DNA from: Streptosporangiaceae bacterium
GTDB lineage: Bacteria; Actinomycetota; Actinomycetes; Streptosporangiales; Streptosporangiaceae
Length of the DNA: 64,000 nucleotides
Direction of reading: 5' to 3'
Assembly: GCA_025964695.1 (NCBI GenBank)
Contig: JAOPYK010000004.1
Location: 98,987 to 162,986 of the forward strand
Positions 36,519-45,448 of the stretch are shown piece after piece. A program made the translations under genes and the position numbers. Positions within the stretch are counted from its first letter, which is position 1, and the number at the start of each line of letters is the position of its first letter. A model generated the notes under the pieces. That model searched no databases. It had not been told where the DNA came from and saw only the letters and a program-made list of their open reading frames with translations.

Positions 36519-38198
36519 TTACCGGCGCTCGGAGGAGAGTTCGGGGAGCGGCTCGGGCTCGACGGCCGGGGCGGTGGGACGCGAGCGGCCGAACTCCAGC
36601 GTGAGCAGGGCGGCTGCGACCCAGCCGATGTCCGCCCAGGAGCGGAAGACCACGCTGCGCGGCCGGTAGGACGGCCGGAACTTACGGTCGAACAGATACA
36701 GCGACTCGACCGCGATGAGCGGGTCCAGCAGATGCAGGGCGCGGTAGCCGACCTGCTCCAGCGGGCTCCGGTCCGACGCGTCGAGCAGTTCCCGGAACGC
36801 CGCGAAGTTCAGCGACAGCTCCGGGATCTCATGCTCGCGGGCGTAGTCGACCATTTCCACGATGAGGCGCTCGTTGACCCCGTTGGGCGCCCCCGGAGTC
36901 CGCCGCATCGCGTCCAGGGACAGGCCGCTCCCGGCCGCCGCGTACCGTTGGAAGACGATCGGCCGGCCCTCCTCGTCGAAGGCCACGGCGATCATGCAAC
37001 CGGGGTGCTCCCCGCTGAGCATCGAGTCGAGGTTCATGGAGAATCCGCGCTCGGCGGCTCCGCCGAGGGCGGTGGAGGCGATCCCGAGCAGGGCGACCCG
37101 GAGCCCCGGTGACAGCGCGTTCTCGGCCACCACCCTGGTCGTCACCCCCGCACGGCGGGTGCGCTGCACGGCCTGTCGGACGTTGCGCATCTGCCGTCCG
37201 GACAGGCTGAAGGCGGCCGGGCGGACGATGACCTCGTCACCGAAGCCGATCGAGCGCAGTCCGGGCCAGGACGCGAGCTGGTCGGCACTGGCCCCCAGCA
37301 CCGCGGGCCGCCATCCCATCCGCCCGCACAGCGTCAGGAACTCCTCGATGGCGGACTCGTACGAGCGGGGATCCCCGACCGGGTCACCGCCCGCCGCGGC
37401 GACCCCGAAGAGCACCCGGTAGCCGATCGCGGCCCGCCGGTCCGGGCTGAAGACGTAGGACTTGTCGTGGCGCAGCGCGAAGGGCGCCAGCGTGTCGGAC
37501 TCCGGGTGGCAGACCAGCGCGGAGACCTGACGGCGTTCGAACTCGTCACCCGGCGGTGGCGGGGGAGCGGGCGCCATCAGGATCTCGAGGATGGCCAGCA
37601 GGCCGATGCCGCCCAGTAGGGCCAGCGCCTCGGGCAGCCAGGGCGGACCGCCGAGATCGAGCCCGCCGCCGTCCAGCCCGCCACCGCCCAGCCCGGTGAA
37701 CACGTCATGACCGACGGACCGGACCGAGGCATGCCCGATCAGCACGCAGCCCAGCAGCGAGACGAACACGATGGCCCCACCGGTCCGTACGGCCGTTCGC
37801 ACCCGGGCGGGGTGGGGCGTGACCAGCAGCCCCCCTCGGTAGTGCCACAGCGCCCCGGCCGCGGCGCCCAGCAGCGGCAGCCGCCAGAGCGGATCCGCCC
37901 CGGACGCCGCCGCGAGCACGCCCAGGGTGATGACGGTCAACAGGCCGTACCAGGCGATCCGGCGGCGCAGCAGCAGGCCGCGGGCCCCGATGAGCAGGGC
38001 GATGCTCAGCACCAGCGCGTGCTGGGGCACCAGCGGGCGGCCCGTGATGGCGAGGGCCAGCCGGTCCAGCCAGGAAGGGCTGCCGCTCAGCGCGGGCAGC
38101 GCGACCAGGCCCGCGACGAGCGTGGTCGACAGCGCGAGCGGCCAGGTGGACCTCGAATCCGGCACCGCGTCACCTCCTCCTGGCGCAACCGAGATCAC
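36519..38198 (-). CDS. Phosphatidylglycerol lysyltransferase-domain (DUF2156/LPG synthetase C-terminal) membrane protein
   Basis: N-terminal multi-TM plus RQVSALVCHPESDTLAPFALRHDKSYVFSPDRRAAIGYRVLFGVAAAGGDPVGD...GVNERLIVEMVDYAREHEIPELSLNFAAFRELL. Confidence 0.9.
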   Translation of the reverse strand: MISVAPGGGDAVPDSRSTWPLALSTTLVAGLVALPALSGSPSWLDRLALAITGRPLVPQHALVLSIALLIGARGLLLRRRIAWYGLLTVITLGVLAAASGADPLWRLPLLGAAAGALWHYRGGLLVTPHPARVRTAVRTGGAIVFVSLLGCVLIGHASVRSVGHDVFTGLGGGGLDGGGLDLGGPPWLPEALALLGGIGLLAILEILMAPAPPPPPGDEFERRQVSALVCHPESDTLAPFALRHDKSYVFSPDRRAAIGYRVLFGVAAAGGDPVGDPRSYESAIEEFLTLCGRMGWRPAVLGASADQLASWPGLRSIGFGDEVIVRPAAFSLSGRQMRNVRQAVQRTRRAGVTTRVVAENALSPGLRVALLGIASTALGGAAERGFSMNLDSMLSGEHPGCMIAVAFDEEGRPIVFQRYAAAGSGLSLDAMRRTPGAPNGVNERLIVEMVDYAREHEIPELSLNFAAFRELLDASDRSPLEQVGYRALHLLDPLIAVESLYLFDRKFRPSYRPRSVVFRSWADIGWVAAALLTLEFGRSRPTAPAVEPEPLPELSSERR

Positions 38199-38365
38199 CC
38201 TTGAAGGATTCCCGTCTCGAACGCCCGACCTCAGCCTCTATTCGGCCGATTATGGACGTATGCGGATGGTTTCCGGATGGTCGCCAACGGTGACATGATT
38301 GTGCCCGACCAGATCGGCGAAGGCGCGGCGGTCCCTCCAGAAGGCCGGGTCTACGCTCTTTCGTA

Positions 38366-38818
38366 ATGAAGAGGCTGCTGATCGTCCACCACACGGTGTC
38401 GCCGGCCCTGCAGGAGATGTACGAAGCCGTACGGGCCGGTGCGACGACCGATGAGATCGAGGGCGTCGAGGTCATCGCCCGGCCCGCGCTGACCGCCGCG
38501 GCCGTGGACGTGCTTGAGGCCGACGGCGTCGTGCTCGGCACCCCGGTCAACATCGGTTACATCAGCGGTGCCCTCAAGCACTTCTTCGATCAGATCTACT
38601 ACCCGTGCCTGGAGGCCACGGTCGGCCGCCCGTACGCCGCGTACCTCCACTCCGGCAGCGACGCGACCGGAGCCGTACGCGCGATCGACGCGATCACGAC
38701 GGGCCTGCGATGGCGGCGGATCCGGCCACCGCTGGTCGTGACCGGCCCTCCGGGCCGGGCCGAGCTGGAGCAGTGCTGGGAACTGGGCGCGATCGCCGCC
38801 GCCGAACTCGCCGCCTGA
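38366..38818 (+). CDS. Flavodoxin/NADPH-dependent FMN reductase family protein
   Basis: MKRLLIVHHTVSPALQEMYEAVRAGATTDEIEGVEV...DGVVLGTPVNIGYISGALKHFFDQIYYPC. Confidence 0.9.
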   Translation: MKRLLIVHHTVSPALQEMYEAVRAGATTDEIEGVEVIARPALTAAAVDVLEADGVVLGTPVNIGYISGALKHFFDQIYYPCLEATVGRPYAAYLHSGSDATGAVRAIDAITTGLRWRRIRPPLVVTGPPGRAELEQCWELGAIAAAELAA

Positions 38819-38836
38819 TGCGTTCCCGTCGCGGGT

Positions 38837-38895
38837 GCCTGTGTCGGGTGTGACCTGTGTTGGGGGTGACCTGTGTTGGGGGTGACCTGTGGTGA
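38837..38895. repeat. 16-nt tandem repeat (GGTGACCTGTGTTGGG)3
   Basis: Three units starting 19 nt after the stop at 38818. Confidence 0.9.
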
Positions 38896-38958
38896 ATGAT
38901 CTGTACCGAATTGGCTAGCCTCAGGAAGATCGAGCCCGATCGTGAAGAGGAGAAGGTC

Positions 38959-39258
38959 ATGAGCGGTTTCCGGCATGTGGCGCTGTTCGTCTGGACCAGC
39001 GAGGCGACCGAGGAGCAGAAGACGGCGGTGGCCGAGCGGCTGCGTGAACTTCCGGGGGTCATCCCGGAGCTTGAGAGGTACCAGATCGGTCCCGATGCCG
39101 GGATCAACGAGGGCAACTACGACTTCGCGGTCGTCGCCGACTTCGCCGATCGCGAGTCGTACCTGGTCTATCGCGACCACCCCTACCACCGCGAGATCAT
39201 CGCCGAAACGATCAGGCCGATCATGGCCGACCGGGCCGCGGTCCAGTACGACCTCTGA
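38959..39258 (+). CDS. Dabb (stress-responsive alpha-beta barrel) family protein
   Basis: MSGFRHVALFVWTSEATEEQKTAVAERLRELPGVIPELERYQIGPDAGINEGNYDFAVVADFADRESYLVYRDHPYHREI. Confidence 0.92.
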   Translation: MSGFRHVALFVWTSEATEEQKTAVAERLRELPGVIPELERYQIGPDAGINEGNYDFAVVADFADRESYLVYRDHPYHREIIAETIRPIMADRAAVQYDL

Positions 39259-39379
39259 CGCGCGGATCATGGCCTGCGGTGGCGAAATCGGTGCGGGAGG
39301 ATGTCGAGACCGCGCCGCCCGTTCCGACGTCTCAGGTGAGAGGCGCCTCCACCGGGTGCCGGACCGTGCGAGGCGATGC

Positions 39380-39742
39380 ATGAAGTACCTGCTCATGATC
39401 TACAGCGACCCGGCGGCGGCGGACGCCTGCTCCGAGTCGGATCTCGAGGCGCTGACGCGTGACCATGCCGCGTTCGATCGCAGACTCGCCGAGTCCGGCG
39501 AACTGGTGGGCTCGGAAGGGCTGGCCCATCCCACGAATGCCAAGACCGTGCGCGTGCTGGACGGCGTGCCGACCGTCACCGATGGCCCGTTCGCGGCGGC
39601 CCAGGAGCATTTGGCCGGCTACTACGTGATCGACTGCGAGAACCTGGAGCGGGCGATCGAGCTCGCCTCGGGTTTGCCGGGGGCCGGTTTCAGCGCCGTC
39701 GAACTGCGGCCGGTCATGGCCCACGCCGGCCTGGAGATGTGA
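39380..39742 (+). CDS. YCII-related (DGPF) domain protein
   Basis: MKYLLMIYSDPAAADACSESDL...VTDGPFAAAQEHLAGYYVIDCENLERAIELA. Confidence 0.93.
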   Translation: MKYLLMIYSDPAAADACSESDLEALTRDHAAFDRRLAESGELVGSEGLAHPTNAKTVRVLDGVPTVTDGPFAAAQEHLAGYYVIDCENLERAIELASGLPGAGFSAVELRPVMAHAGLEM

Positions 39743-40989
39743 GCGTGGACACCGGAGCCGAGGATCTGCTGCGCGGTCTGGCGCCGCAGGTGCTCGGCGC
39801 GCTCATCCGCCGCTACGGGCACTTCGACGCGTGCGAGGACGCGGTCCAGGAGGCGCTGATGGCCGCCGCCGTCCAGTGGCCCGACCAGGGCGTGCCGGAG
39901 AGCCCGCGGGGCTGGCTGATCACCGTCGCGTCCCGCCGGCTGACCGATCAATGGCGCAGCGACGAGGCTCGCCGGCGCCGGGAGGCCAGTGCTGCGGCCA
40001 TGGCGCCGTCCGATGAGTCGTTCGCTCCGGGCCCCGGCGACGAGCATCCGCCGGATCAGGACGACACGCTGACGCTGCTGTTCCTGTGCTGCCATCCCGC
40101 AATGTCACCGGCCTCGCAGGTGGCGCTCACCCTGCGCGCCGTCGGTGGTCTGACCACCGCCCAGATCGCCCGCGCCTTCCTCGTCCCCGAGACGACCATG
40201 GCCCAGCGCATCAGCCGGGCCAAGCAGCGCATCAAGGCCACCGGCATTCCGTTCCGCATGCCCCCGGTTCAGGAACGGGCGGACCGGCTGGGCGTGGTCC
40301 TGCACGTCCTCTACCTGATCTTCAACGAGGGTTACACCACCACCTCCGGACCTCACCTGCAGAGCAACGAGCTGACCGGCGAGGCGATCCGGCTCACCCG
40401 CGCGATCCACCGGCTGCTGCCCGACGACGGGGAGATCGCCGGGCTGCTCGCGCTCATGGTGCTCACCGAGGCACGAGCCGCCGCCCGCTCCCGCCCGGAC
40501 GGCACTCTGGTCCCGCTCGCCGAGCAGGACCGGGGCCGCTGGAATCAGGCGTCCATCAAGGAGGGCGTGGCGCTCATCACCCACACCCTGGCCAGGGCGC
40601 CGATCGGCCCGTACCAGCTCCAGGCCGCGATCGCCGCGGTCCACGCCGAAGCGGCCCACCCGGACGACACCGACTGGGCGGAGATCCTCGCCCTGTACGG
40701 GCTCCTCGAACGCATCGCGCCCAACCCCATGGTCACGCTCAACCGGGCCGTCGCCGTCGCGATGGTGCGTGGCCCGCGGGCCGGGCTCGACGTCCTGGAG
40801 ACCCTGGACTCCGAAGGCCGGGTGGCGGAGCACCACCGCCTCGACGCGGTCCGCGCGCACCTGCTGGAGATGGCCGGCGACCACGAGGCCGCCCGGGCCT
40901 GCTACCGGACGGCGGCGCGGCGCACGACCAGCCTCCCCGAGCAGCGCTACCTGGAGGCCCGCGCGGCCAGGCTCCTGCCCGGCGGCTGA
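39739..40989 (+). CDS. RNA polymerase ECF sigma factor with C-terminal TPR-like extension (ECF42-type)
   Basis: Sigma2/sigma4 plus long C-terminus (LQAAIAAVHAEA..TDWAEILALYGLLERIAPNPMVTLNRAVAVAM); 4-nt overlap with the DGPF gene. Confidence 0.92.
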   Translation: MSVDTGAEDLLRGLAPQVLGALIRRYGHFDACEDAVQEALMAAAVQWPDQGVPESPRGWLITVASRRLTDQWRSDEARRRREASAAAMAPSDESFAPGPGDEHPPDQDDTLTLLFLCCHPAMSPASQVALTLRAVGGLTTAQIARAFLVPETTMAQRISRAKQRIKATGIPFRMPPVQERADRLGVVLHVLYLIFNEGYTTTSGPHLQSNELTGEAIRLTRAIHRLLPDDGEIAGLLALMVLTEARAAARSRPDGTLVPLAEQDRGRWNQASIKEGVALITHTLARAPIGPYQLQAAIAAVHAEAAHPDDTDWAEILALYGLLERIAPNPMVTLNRAVAVAMVRGPRAGLDVLETLDSEGRVAEHHRLDAVRAHLLEMAGDHEAARACYRTAARRTTSLPEQRYLEARAARLLPGG

Positions 40990-41130
40990 TCCTCCTACCG
41001 GCGGGCACCCGGCCGAGCTCCGGGAACGCCAGGTAGGCCCGGTCTCGTGCCGGATGTCAGAATTTGATCAGGTGCGTAACACGCCGGTCCAGATGCGCCG
41101 GAGGCCAGATGCGCCGGAAAGGAGGCCGAG

Positions 41131-41676
41131 GTGACCGAAGGTCCGGTTCTGTACCTAATCGCGTGCGGGGGACGGCCCGCCGCGGAACTCTCCCCGTTCG
41201 TCGTGCACGCACAGGATCAGGGCTGGACCGTCTGCGTGGTCGCGACGCCCTCCGGGATCAAGTTCCTTGACGCCGAGCGGCTGGCCGCGCTGACCGGCCA
41301 CCCGGTCCGGTCGGAGTACAAGCAGCCCGACGAGCCGGACGTCCTCCCGCCCGCCGACGCCTTCATCGTGGCACCGGCCACCTTCAACACCGTCAACAAG
41401 TGGGCCCAGGGCGGCAGCGACACCCTCGCGCTCGGCCTGCTCAATGAGGCCCTCGGCCTGGGCCTGCCGATCCTGGCCGCGCCGTGGCCCAATGCGGCGC
41501 TCGCCCGTCATCCCGCCTTCGGCCAGAGCGTCGCCGACCTGCGGGCCTGGGGAGTCACCATCCTCCTCGACCCCGCGCGCCTCCCGGCACCGGACTCCGG
41601 CGAGCAGAGCGCGACCGCCTTCCCCTGGGACGAGCTCCGCCGGGAGCTGACGACACTCCGCGCCCGCCTGCCGTGA
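41131..41676 (+). CDS. Flavoprotein (PPC decarboxylase/Dfp-like)
   Basis: GPVLYLIACGGRPAAELSPFVVHAQDQGWTVCVVATPSGIKFLD...DAFIVAPATFNTVNKWAQGGSDTLALGLLNEALG. Confidence 0.9.
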   Translation: MTEGPVLYLIACGGRPAAELSPFVVHAQDQGWTVCVVATPSGIKFLDAERLAALTGHPVRSEYKQPDEPDVLPPADAFIVAPATFNTVNKWAQGGSDTLALGLLNEALGLGLPILAAPWPNAALARHPAFGQSVADLRAWGVTILLDPARLPAPDSGEQSATAFPWDELRRELTTLRARLP

Positions 41677-41826
41677 CCCGGCGGGAGCGCAGGCCTCCCG
41701 CCACAGGACGCCGTGCGGGCCGGCGGGTGATCTCCGCCCTTGGTCCCGGCCGTAGTGCACGACACCCTGGAGCCCCTGCCGCGTAGGGCTTTCCGGGATG
41801 GAGATAACCCAATGTGTCCGTAACTG

Positions 41827-41840
41827 AGCAAGCGCTTGCC
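41827..41840. promoter_or_regulatory. KstR2-box-like palindrome, site H
   Basis: AGCAAGCGCTTGCC; core GCAAGCGCTTGC is a perfect 12-bp palindrome; one mismatch to AnCAAGnnCTTGnT. Confidence 0.5.
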
Positions 41841-41919
41841 TAAGTGAATATTTCGGGTTAGTTTCACCTCCGATGGCGCGCACCGGCGAGGGTCCCACCC
41901 CACCTCGCCCCTCTGCCCA

Positions 41920-42024
41920 TGGCCCGACACCAAGGACAACATGGCGAAGCTGATGCACGGCCTCACTCCGGAGCAGAAGGAGAAGATCTGCTCCGGCAAT
42001 GCCGCCCGCGTGTACGGCGTCTGA
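41920..42024 (+). pseudogene. C-terminal remnant of an amidohydrolase-2-family protein
   Basis: WPDTKDNMAKLMHGLTPEQKEKICSGNAARVYGV*, the usual C-terminal helix of amidohydrolase family proteins, with no upstream body. Confidence 0.65.
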
Positions 42025-42042
42025 GGCCACAACAGACGCGTC

Positions 42043-42090
42043 GCCCGCTGGGGATGGATCGAGCCCCATCCCTGGCGGGCGGCACTTTTT
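42043..42090 (+). terminator. Intrinsic terminator with T-tract after the amidohydrolase remnant
   Basis: GCCCGCTGGGGATGG - atcgagcc - CCATCCCTGGCGGGC then GGCACTTTTT. Confidence 0.8.
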
Positions 42091-42144
42091 CGCACCGTCC
42101 GGGATCGAGCGAGCGATCGTAGGATCCCGAAGGAGAGGAGACGC

Positions 42145-43281
42145 ATGGGCGGGAGGCAGGGGTTCTCGGGGAAGGCGGCCATTGCCGGGGTCGGCATGAC
42201 CGCGCTGTCGCGGGAGTCCGGCCGGACCGAGCTCCAGCTCGCCGCGGAGGCCTCCCGGGCGGCCCTCGCGGACGCGGCCGTCGAACGGCCCGACGCGATC
42301 CTCAGCTACCACCTCAACGACTCCGCGCCGGTCCTCTATCTCGCCCGTGAGCTGGGCCTAAGAGAGATCGGCTGGCACAACGAGATCTACGGCGGCGGAA
42401 CCCAGAGCGCCTCCATCCTCGCCGACGCGGCCATGCTCATCGACTCCGGCCTGGCCGAGACCGTGCTGCTCTACCGGGCGCTCAACGGCCGGTCCGGCAG
42501 GAGGATGAACACGCTCGGCCTCAAGCTGGGCGAGGGCACCGAGGAGCAGTTCACCCACCCGTACGGCATGGCCGGGCCGGTGCACCAGTTCGCCCTCGCG
42601 GGCCGGCGCTATCTGTACGAGGCCGGGCTCAGTGCCGAGCAGCTGTACGGGGTCGTGGCGCAGTCGCGCGAGCACGCCGCCACCAACCCGCGGGCGCTCC
42701 GCAGGGAGCGCATCGACCTGGAGGCGTATCTGGCGAGTCCCGTCGTCGCCTCCCCACTGCGGCGGCTCGACTGCTGCCAGGAGACCGACGGCGGCTGCGC
42801 GCTCGTCATCACCCGGGCCGACCGGGCGCCCGGAGCGCCGCGGATCCATGCGGTCGTACGAGGCGGTGGCCCCGGCGCGTCGGCCATGGACAAGTCCGAG
42901 GACGTCTCCCGGATCTTCTCCTCGTACGTCGCCGGACCCCTGTACGAGGCTGCCGGGATGAAGCCCTCCGACATCGACGTGTCCCTGCTGTACGACGCCT
43001 ACAGCTGGCTGGTGCCCCGCCAGCTCGAGGACTTCGGACTGGTCCCGCGTGGCGATCTCCCCGCCGTACTGGCCGGGGAGCTCGCCACTGACGGCGCCTT
43101 CCCGGTCAACCCGCACGGCGGGCTGCTGTCCGAGGGCTACGTGCACGGCCTGAACAACGTCGCCGAAGCCGTACGGCAGTTGGGCGGAGCCGGGACCAAC
43201 CAGGTCGACGGCGCGGGCGTCGCGCTGTGCAGCGGCTTCGGCGGCAGCTACGGCAGCGCGGCCATCCTCACCGCTCCCTGA
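42145..43281 (+). CDS. Thiolase-fold / lipid-transfer (Ltp-like) protein
   Basis: GKAAIAGVGMTALSRESGRTELQLAAEASRAALADA...; SEGYVHGLNNVAEAVRQLGG; lacks the usual catalytic Cys motif. Confidence 0.9.
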   Translation: MGGRQGFSGKAAIAGVGMTALSRESGRTELQLAAEASRAALADAAVERPDAILSYHLNDSAPVLYLARELGLREIGWHNEIYGGGTQSASILADAAMLIDSGLAETVLLYRALNGRSGRRMNTLGLKLGEGTEEQFTHPYGMAGPVHQFALAGRRYLYEAGLSAEQLYGVVAQSREHAATNPRALRRERIDLEAYLASPVVASPLRRLDCCQETDGGCALVITRADRAPGAPRIHAVVRGGGPGASAMDKSEDVSRIFSSYVAGPLYEAAGMKPSDIDVSLLYDAYSWLVPRQLEDFGLVPRGDLPAVLAGELATDGAFPVNPHGGLLSEGYVHGLNNVAEAVRQLGGAGTNQVDGAGVALCSGFGGSYGSAAILTAP

Positions 43282-43295
43282 GCCTCCTCCACCTC

Positions 43296-43337
43296 GGCCG
43301 GAAGCGGTTCCGGCCAGAAGCGGTTCCGGCCGATGAG
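43296..43337. repeat. 16-nt direct repeat (CGGCCRGAAGCGGTTC)2+
   Basis: cggccggaagcggttc cggccagaagcggttc cggccgatgagg, 15 nt after the thiolase stop. Confidence 0.8.
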
Positions 43338-43409
43338 GCCGGCGACTTCCACGCACTCGCCACGGTTGCCGGTGCTCCGGCTCGCTTTACGCCACCGAGC
43401 GTTGCTCAA
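43332..43409 (-). pseudogene. DUF397 N-terminal remnant
   Basis: LSNARWRKASRSTGNRGECVEVAGLI = DUF397 N-terminal signature (WRKSSRS..GxCVEVA); the C-terminal VAVRDSK half is missing. Confidence 0.75.
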
Positions 43410-43449
43410 ACGATCTCCCCCGGCGTCGGTCTGCGCGTACGGTGACGGT

Positions 43450-44604
43450 GTGGCGTTCCCCTCCCGCGCACTCTTCGTCGATGTCGGCGTGACCGTGGCC
43501 GTCGGCGCCGCCATCACGGTGGCGATCAGCGTGGCCACCGAACAGGGCTCGCGCCCCGCCGACGCGGGAGCGTACCTCTTTGGCGCGGCCATGGCCCTGG
43601 TGCTGCTGGGCCGGCGCCGGCGGCCGCTCACCGTGTTGCTCGTTTCCAGCGTTCTGCTGTTCGGCTACTACTCCGCCAACTATCCGGGGTTCGCGCCGAG
43701 CTGGGCGCTGGCCGTCCCAATCTATTCCGCCGCGCTCGCCGGGCGGCTGGCCTGGGCGATCGGCCTGCCCGCCTTCTATTTCGTCATCGGCTACCTGGTA
43801 GTCGGCGTGCGTGAGCACAATGCGCCGTTCGCCACGTTCGCCGGATTCCTTCCGCACGTGGCGCTGTGTGCCGTGACCATTCTGCTGGCCGAGGTCGTAC
43901 GCAGCCGGCGCGCGCTGGCCGAGGAGACCCAGGAACGGTTCCGCCAGGCCGAGCAGGACCGCGAACGCGAGGCCGCGCGCCGGGTGGCCGAGGAGCGGGT
44001 ACGGATCGCCCGCGAACTCCACGACACGGTCGCGCACAGCATGGCGACCATCACCGTCCAGGCCGGCAGTGCCCTGCACGTGCTCCAGGACCGGCCCGAC
44101 GACGTACGCACCGCGCTGACCGCGATAAGGGACACCAGCAGGGGCGCCCTGCAGGAACTGCGGGCCACCCTGGGGGTGCTGCGGGACGGCGCGGAGTCGG
44201 AGTCGTACGGCAACGCCGGGCTGGATCGGCTGCCGGCACTGGTCGACGCGGTCCGGGCGGCCGGCGTGCCGGTGACGTTGCAGGTGACGGGGCGGGTGGT
44301 CCCGCTGGAGCCGCCCGCCGACCATACGGCCTACCGGATCCTGCAGGAGTCCCTCACCAACGTGCTGAGGCACGGAGGCACCGATGTCCGGGCCCGGATC
44401 CGGATGACCTACGACCCGACGGGCCTGGCCATCGAGGTGACCGATGACGGCGCGGGCGGCTCCGTCCCCCGGGCGGAAAAGGGCGGGCACGGACTCGGCG
44501 GCATGCGCGAACGCGCCGAGTCGGTGGGCGGCACGCTCGCCGCCGGGCCCCGCCCCGGTGGCGGGTTCGTGGTGAGCGCCCGCCTGCCCGGAGGAGCCCG
44601 ATGA
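43450..44604 (+). CDS. Sensor histidine kinase, NarL/DesK-type
   Basis: RIARELHDTVAHSMATITVQAGSALHVL; EVTDDGAGGSVPRAEKGGHGLGGMRERAESVGG; GTG start. Confidence 0.94.
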   Translation: MAFPSRALFVDVGVTVAVGAAITVAISVATEQGSRPADAGAYLFGAAMALVLLGRRRRPLTVLLVSSVLLFGYYSANYPGFAPSWALAVPIYSAALAGRLAWAIGLPAFYFVIGYLVVGVREHNAPFATFAGFLPHVALCAVTILLAEVVRSRRALAEETQERFRQAEQDREREAARRVAEERVRIARELHDTVAHSMATITVQAGSALHVLQDRPDDVRTALTAIRDTSRGALQELRATLGVLRDGAESESYGNAGLDRLPALVDAVRAAGVPVTLQVTGRVVPLEPPADHTAYRILQESLTNVLRHGGTDVRARIRMTYDPTGLAIEVTDDGAGGSVPRAEKGGHGLGGMRERAESVGGTLAAGPRPGGGFVVSARLPGGAR

Positions 44605-44656
44605 GCGACGTTGCCGAGAGGGCGGCCGGGACCGGCGCCGGAGAGACGAGCGGTTC

Positions 44657-45331
44657 ATGGGCGTGATCCGCGTGCTGCTGGCCGACGACCAGTCACTGGT
44701 CCGGGCGGGTTTCCGAGTGCTCATCGACTCGGCCGACGACCTGGAGGTGGTGGGCGAGGCCGCCAACGGGGGAGTGGCGGTGGCCATGGCCCGGGCGCAG
44801 CGGCCCGACGTCGTGCTCATGGACATCCAGATGCCGGAGATCGACGGGCTGACCGCGACCAGGCGGATCACCGCCGACCCGTCGCTGGCGGGGACCCGCG
44901 TGGTCATACTGACGACCTACGCCGAGGACGAGAACGTCTTCCGGGCGCTGCGGGCCGGGGCGAGCGGGTTCCTGGTCAAGGACATCGAGCCGGCCGACCT
45001 GCTGCAGGCCATCCGCGTGATCGCCGGTGGGGAGTCGCTGCTTTCCCCGGCGGTGACCCGTGCCGTGATCGAGGCGTTCGTCTCCCGTCCAGCGGAGGCG
45101 GCGGCGGGACCGTCGCCGGTGGTCGCGGCGCTCACCGAACGGGAGCGGGAGGTCGTCCGGCTGGTCGGCTGCGGCCTGTCCAACGACGAGATCGCGGCCA
45201 AGCTGGTGGTCAGCCCGCTTACCGCGAAGACGCACGTCAGCCGGGCCCTCACCAAGCTGGCCTGCCGGGACCGGGCCCAGCTCGTGGTGATCGCCTACGA
45301 GGCCGGGCTGGTCACCCCCGGCCGCCGGTAG
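44657..45331 (+). CDS. Response regulator, NarL/LuxR family
   Basis: MGVIRVLLADDQSLVRAGFRVLIDSADDLEVVGEA...LTEREREVVRLVGCGLSNDEIAAKLVVSPLTAKTHVSR. Confidence 0.96.
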   Translation: MGVIRVLLADDQSLVRAGFRVLIDSADDLEVVGEAANGGVAVAMARAQRPDVVLMDIQMPEIDGLTATRRITADPSLAGTRVVILTTYAEDENVFRALRAGASGFLVKDIEPADLLQAIRVIAGGESLLSPAVTRAVIEAFVSRPAEAAAGPSPVVAALTEREREVVRLVGCGLSNDEIAAKLVVSPLTAKTHVSRALTKLACRDRAQLVVIAYEAGLVTPGRR

Positions 45332-45448
45332 GCCGCGGGGACTACTCCACCGGGAGTACGGGCCGGGTCAGGTGTCTCCACAGGCCGGACGACCGCGGTG
45401 ACACGGCACGTCACTCTTCTAGATGTCTGGAACATCTACGTGAAGGTG

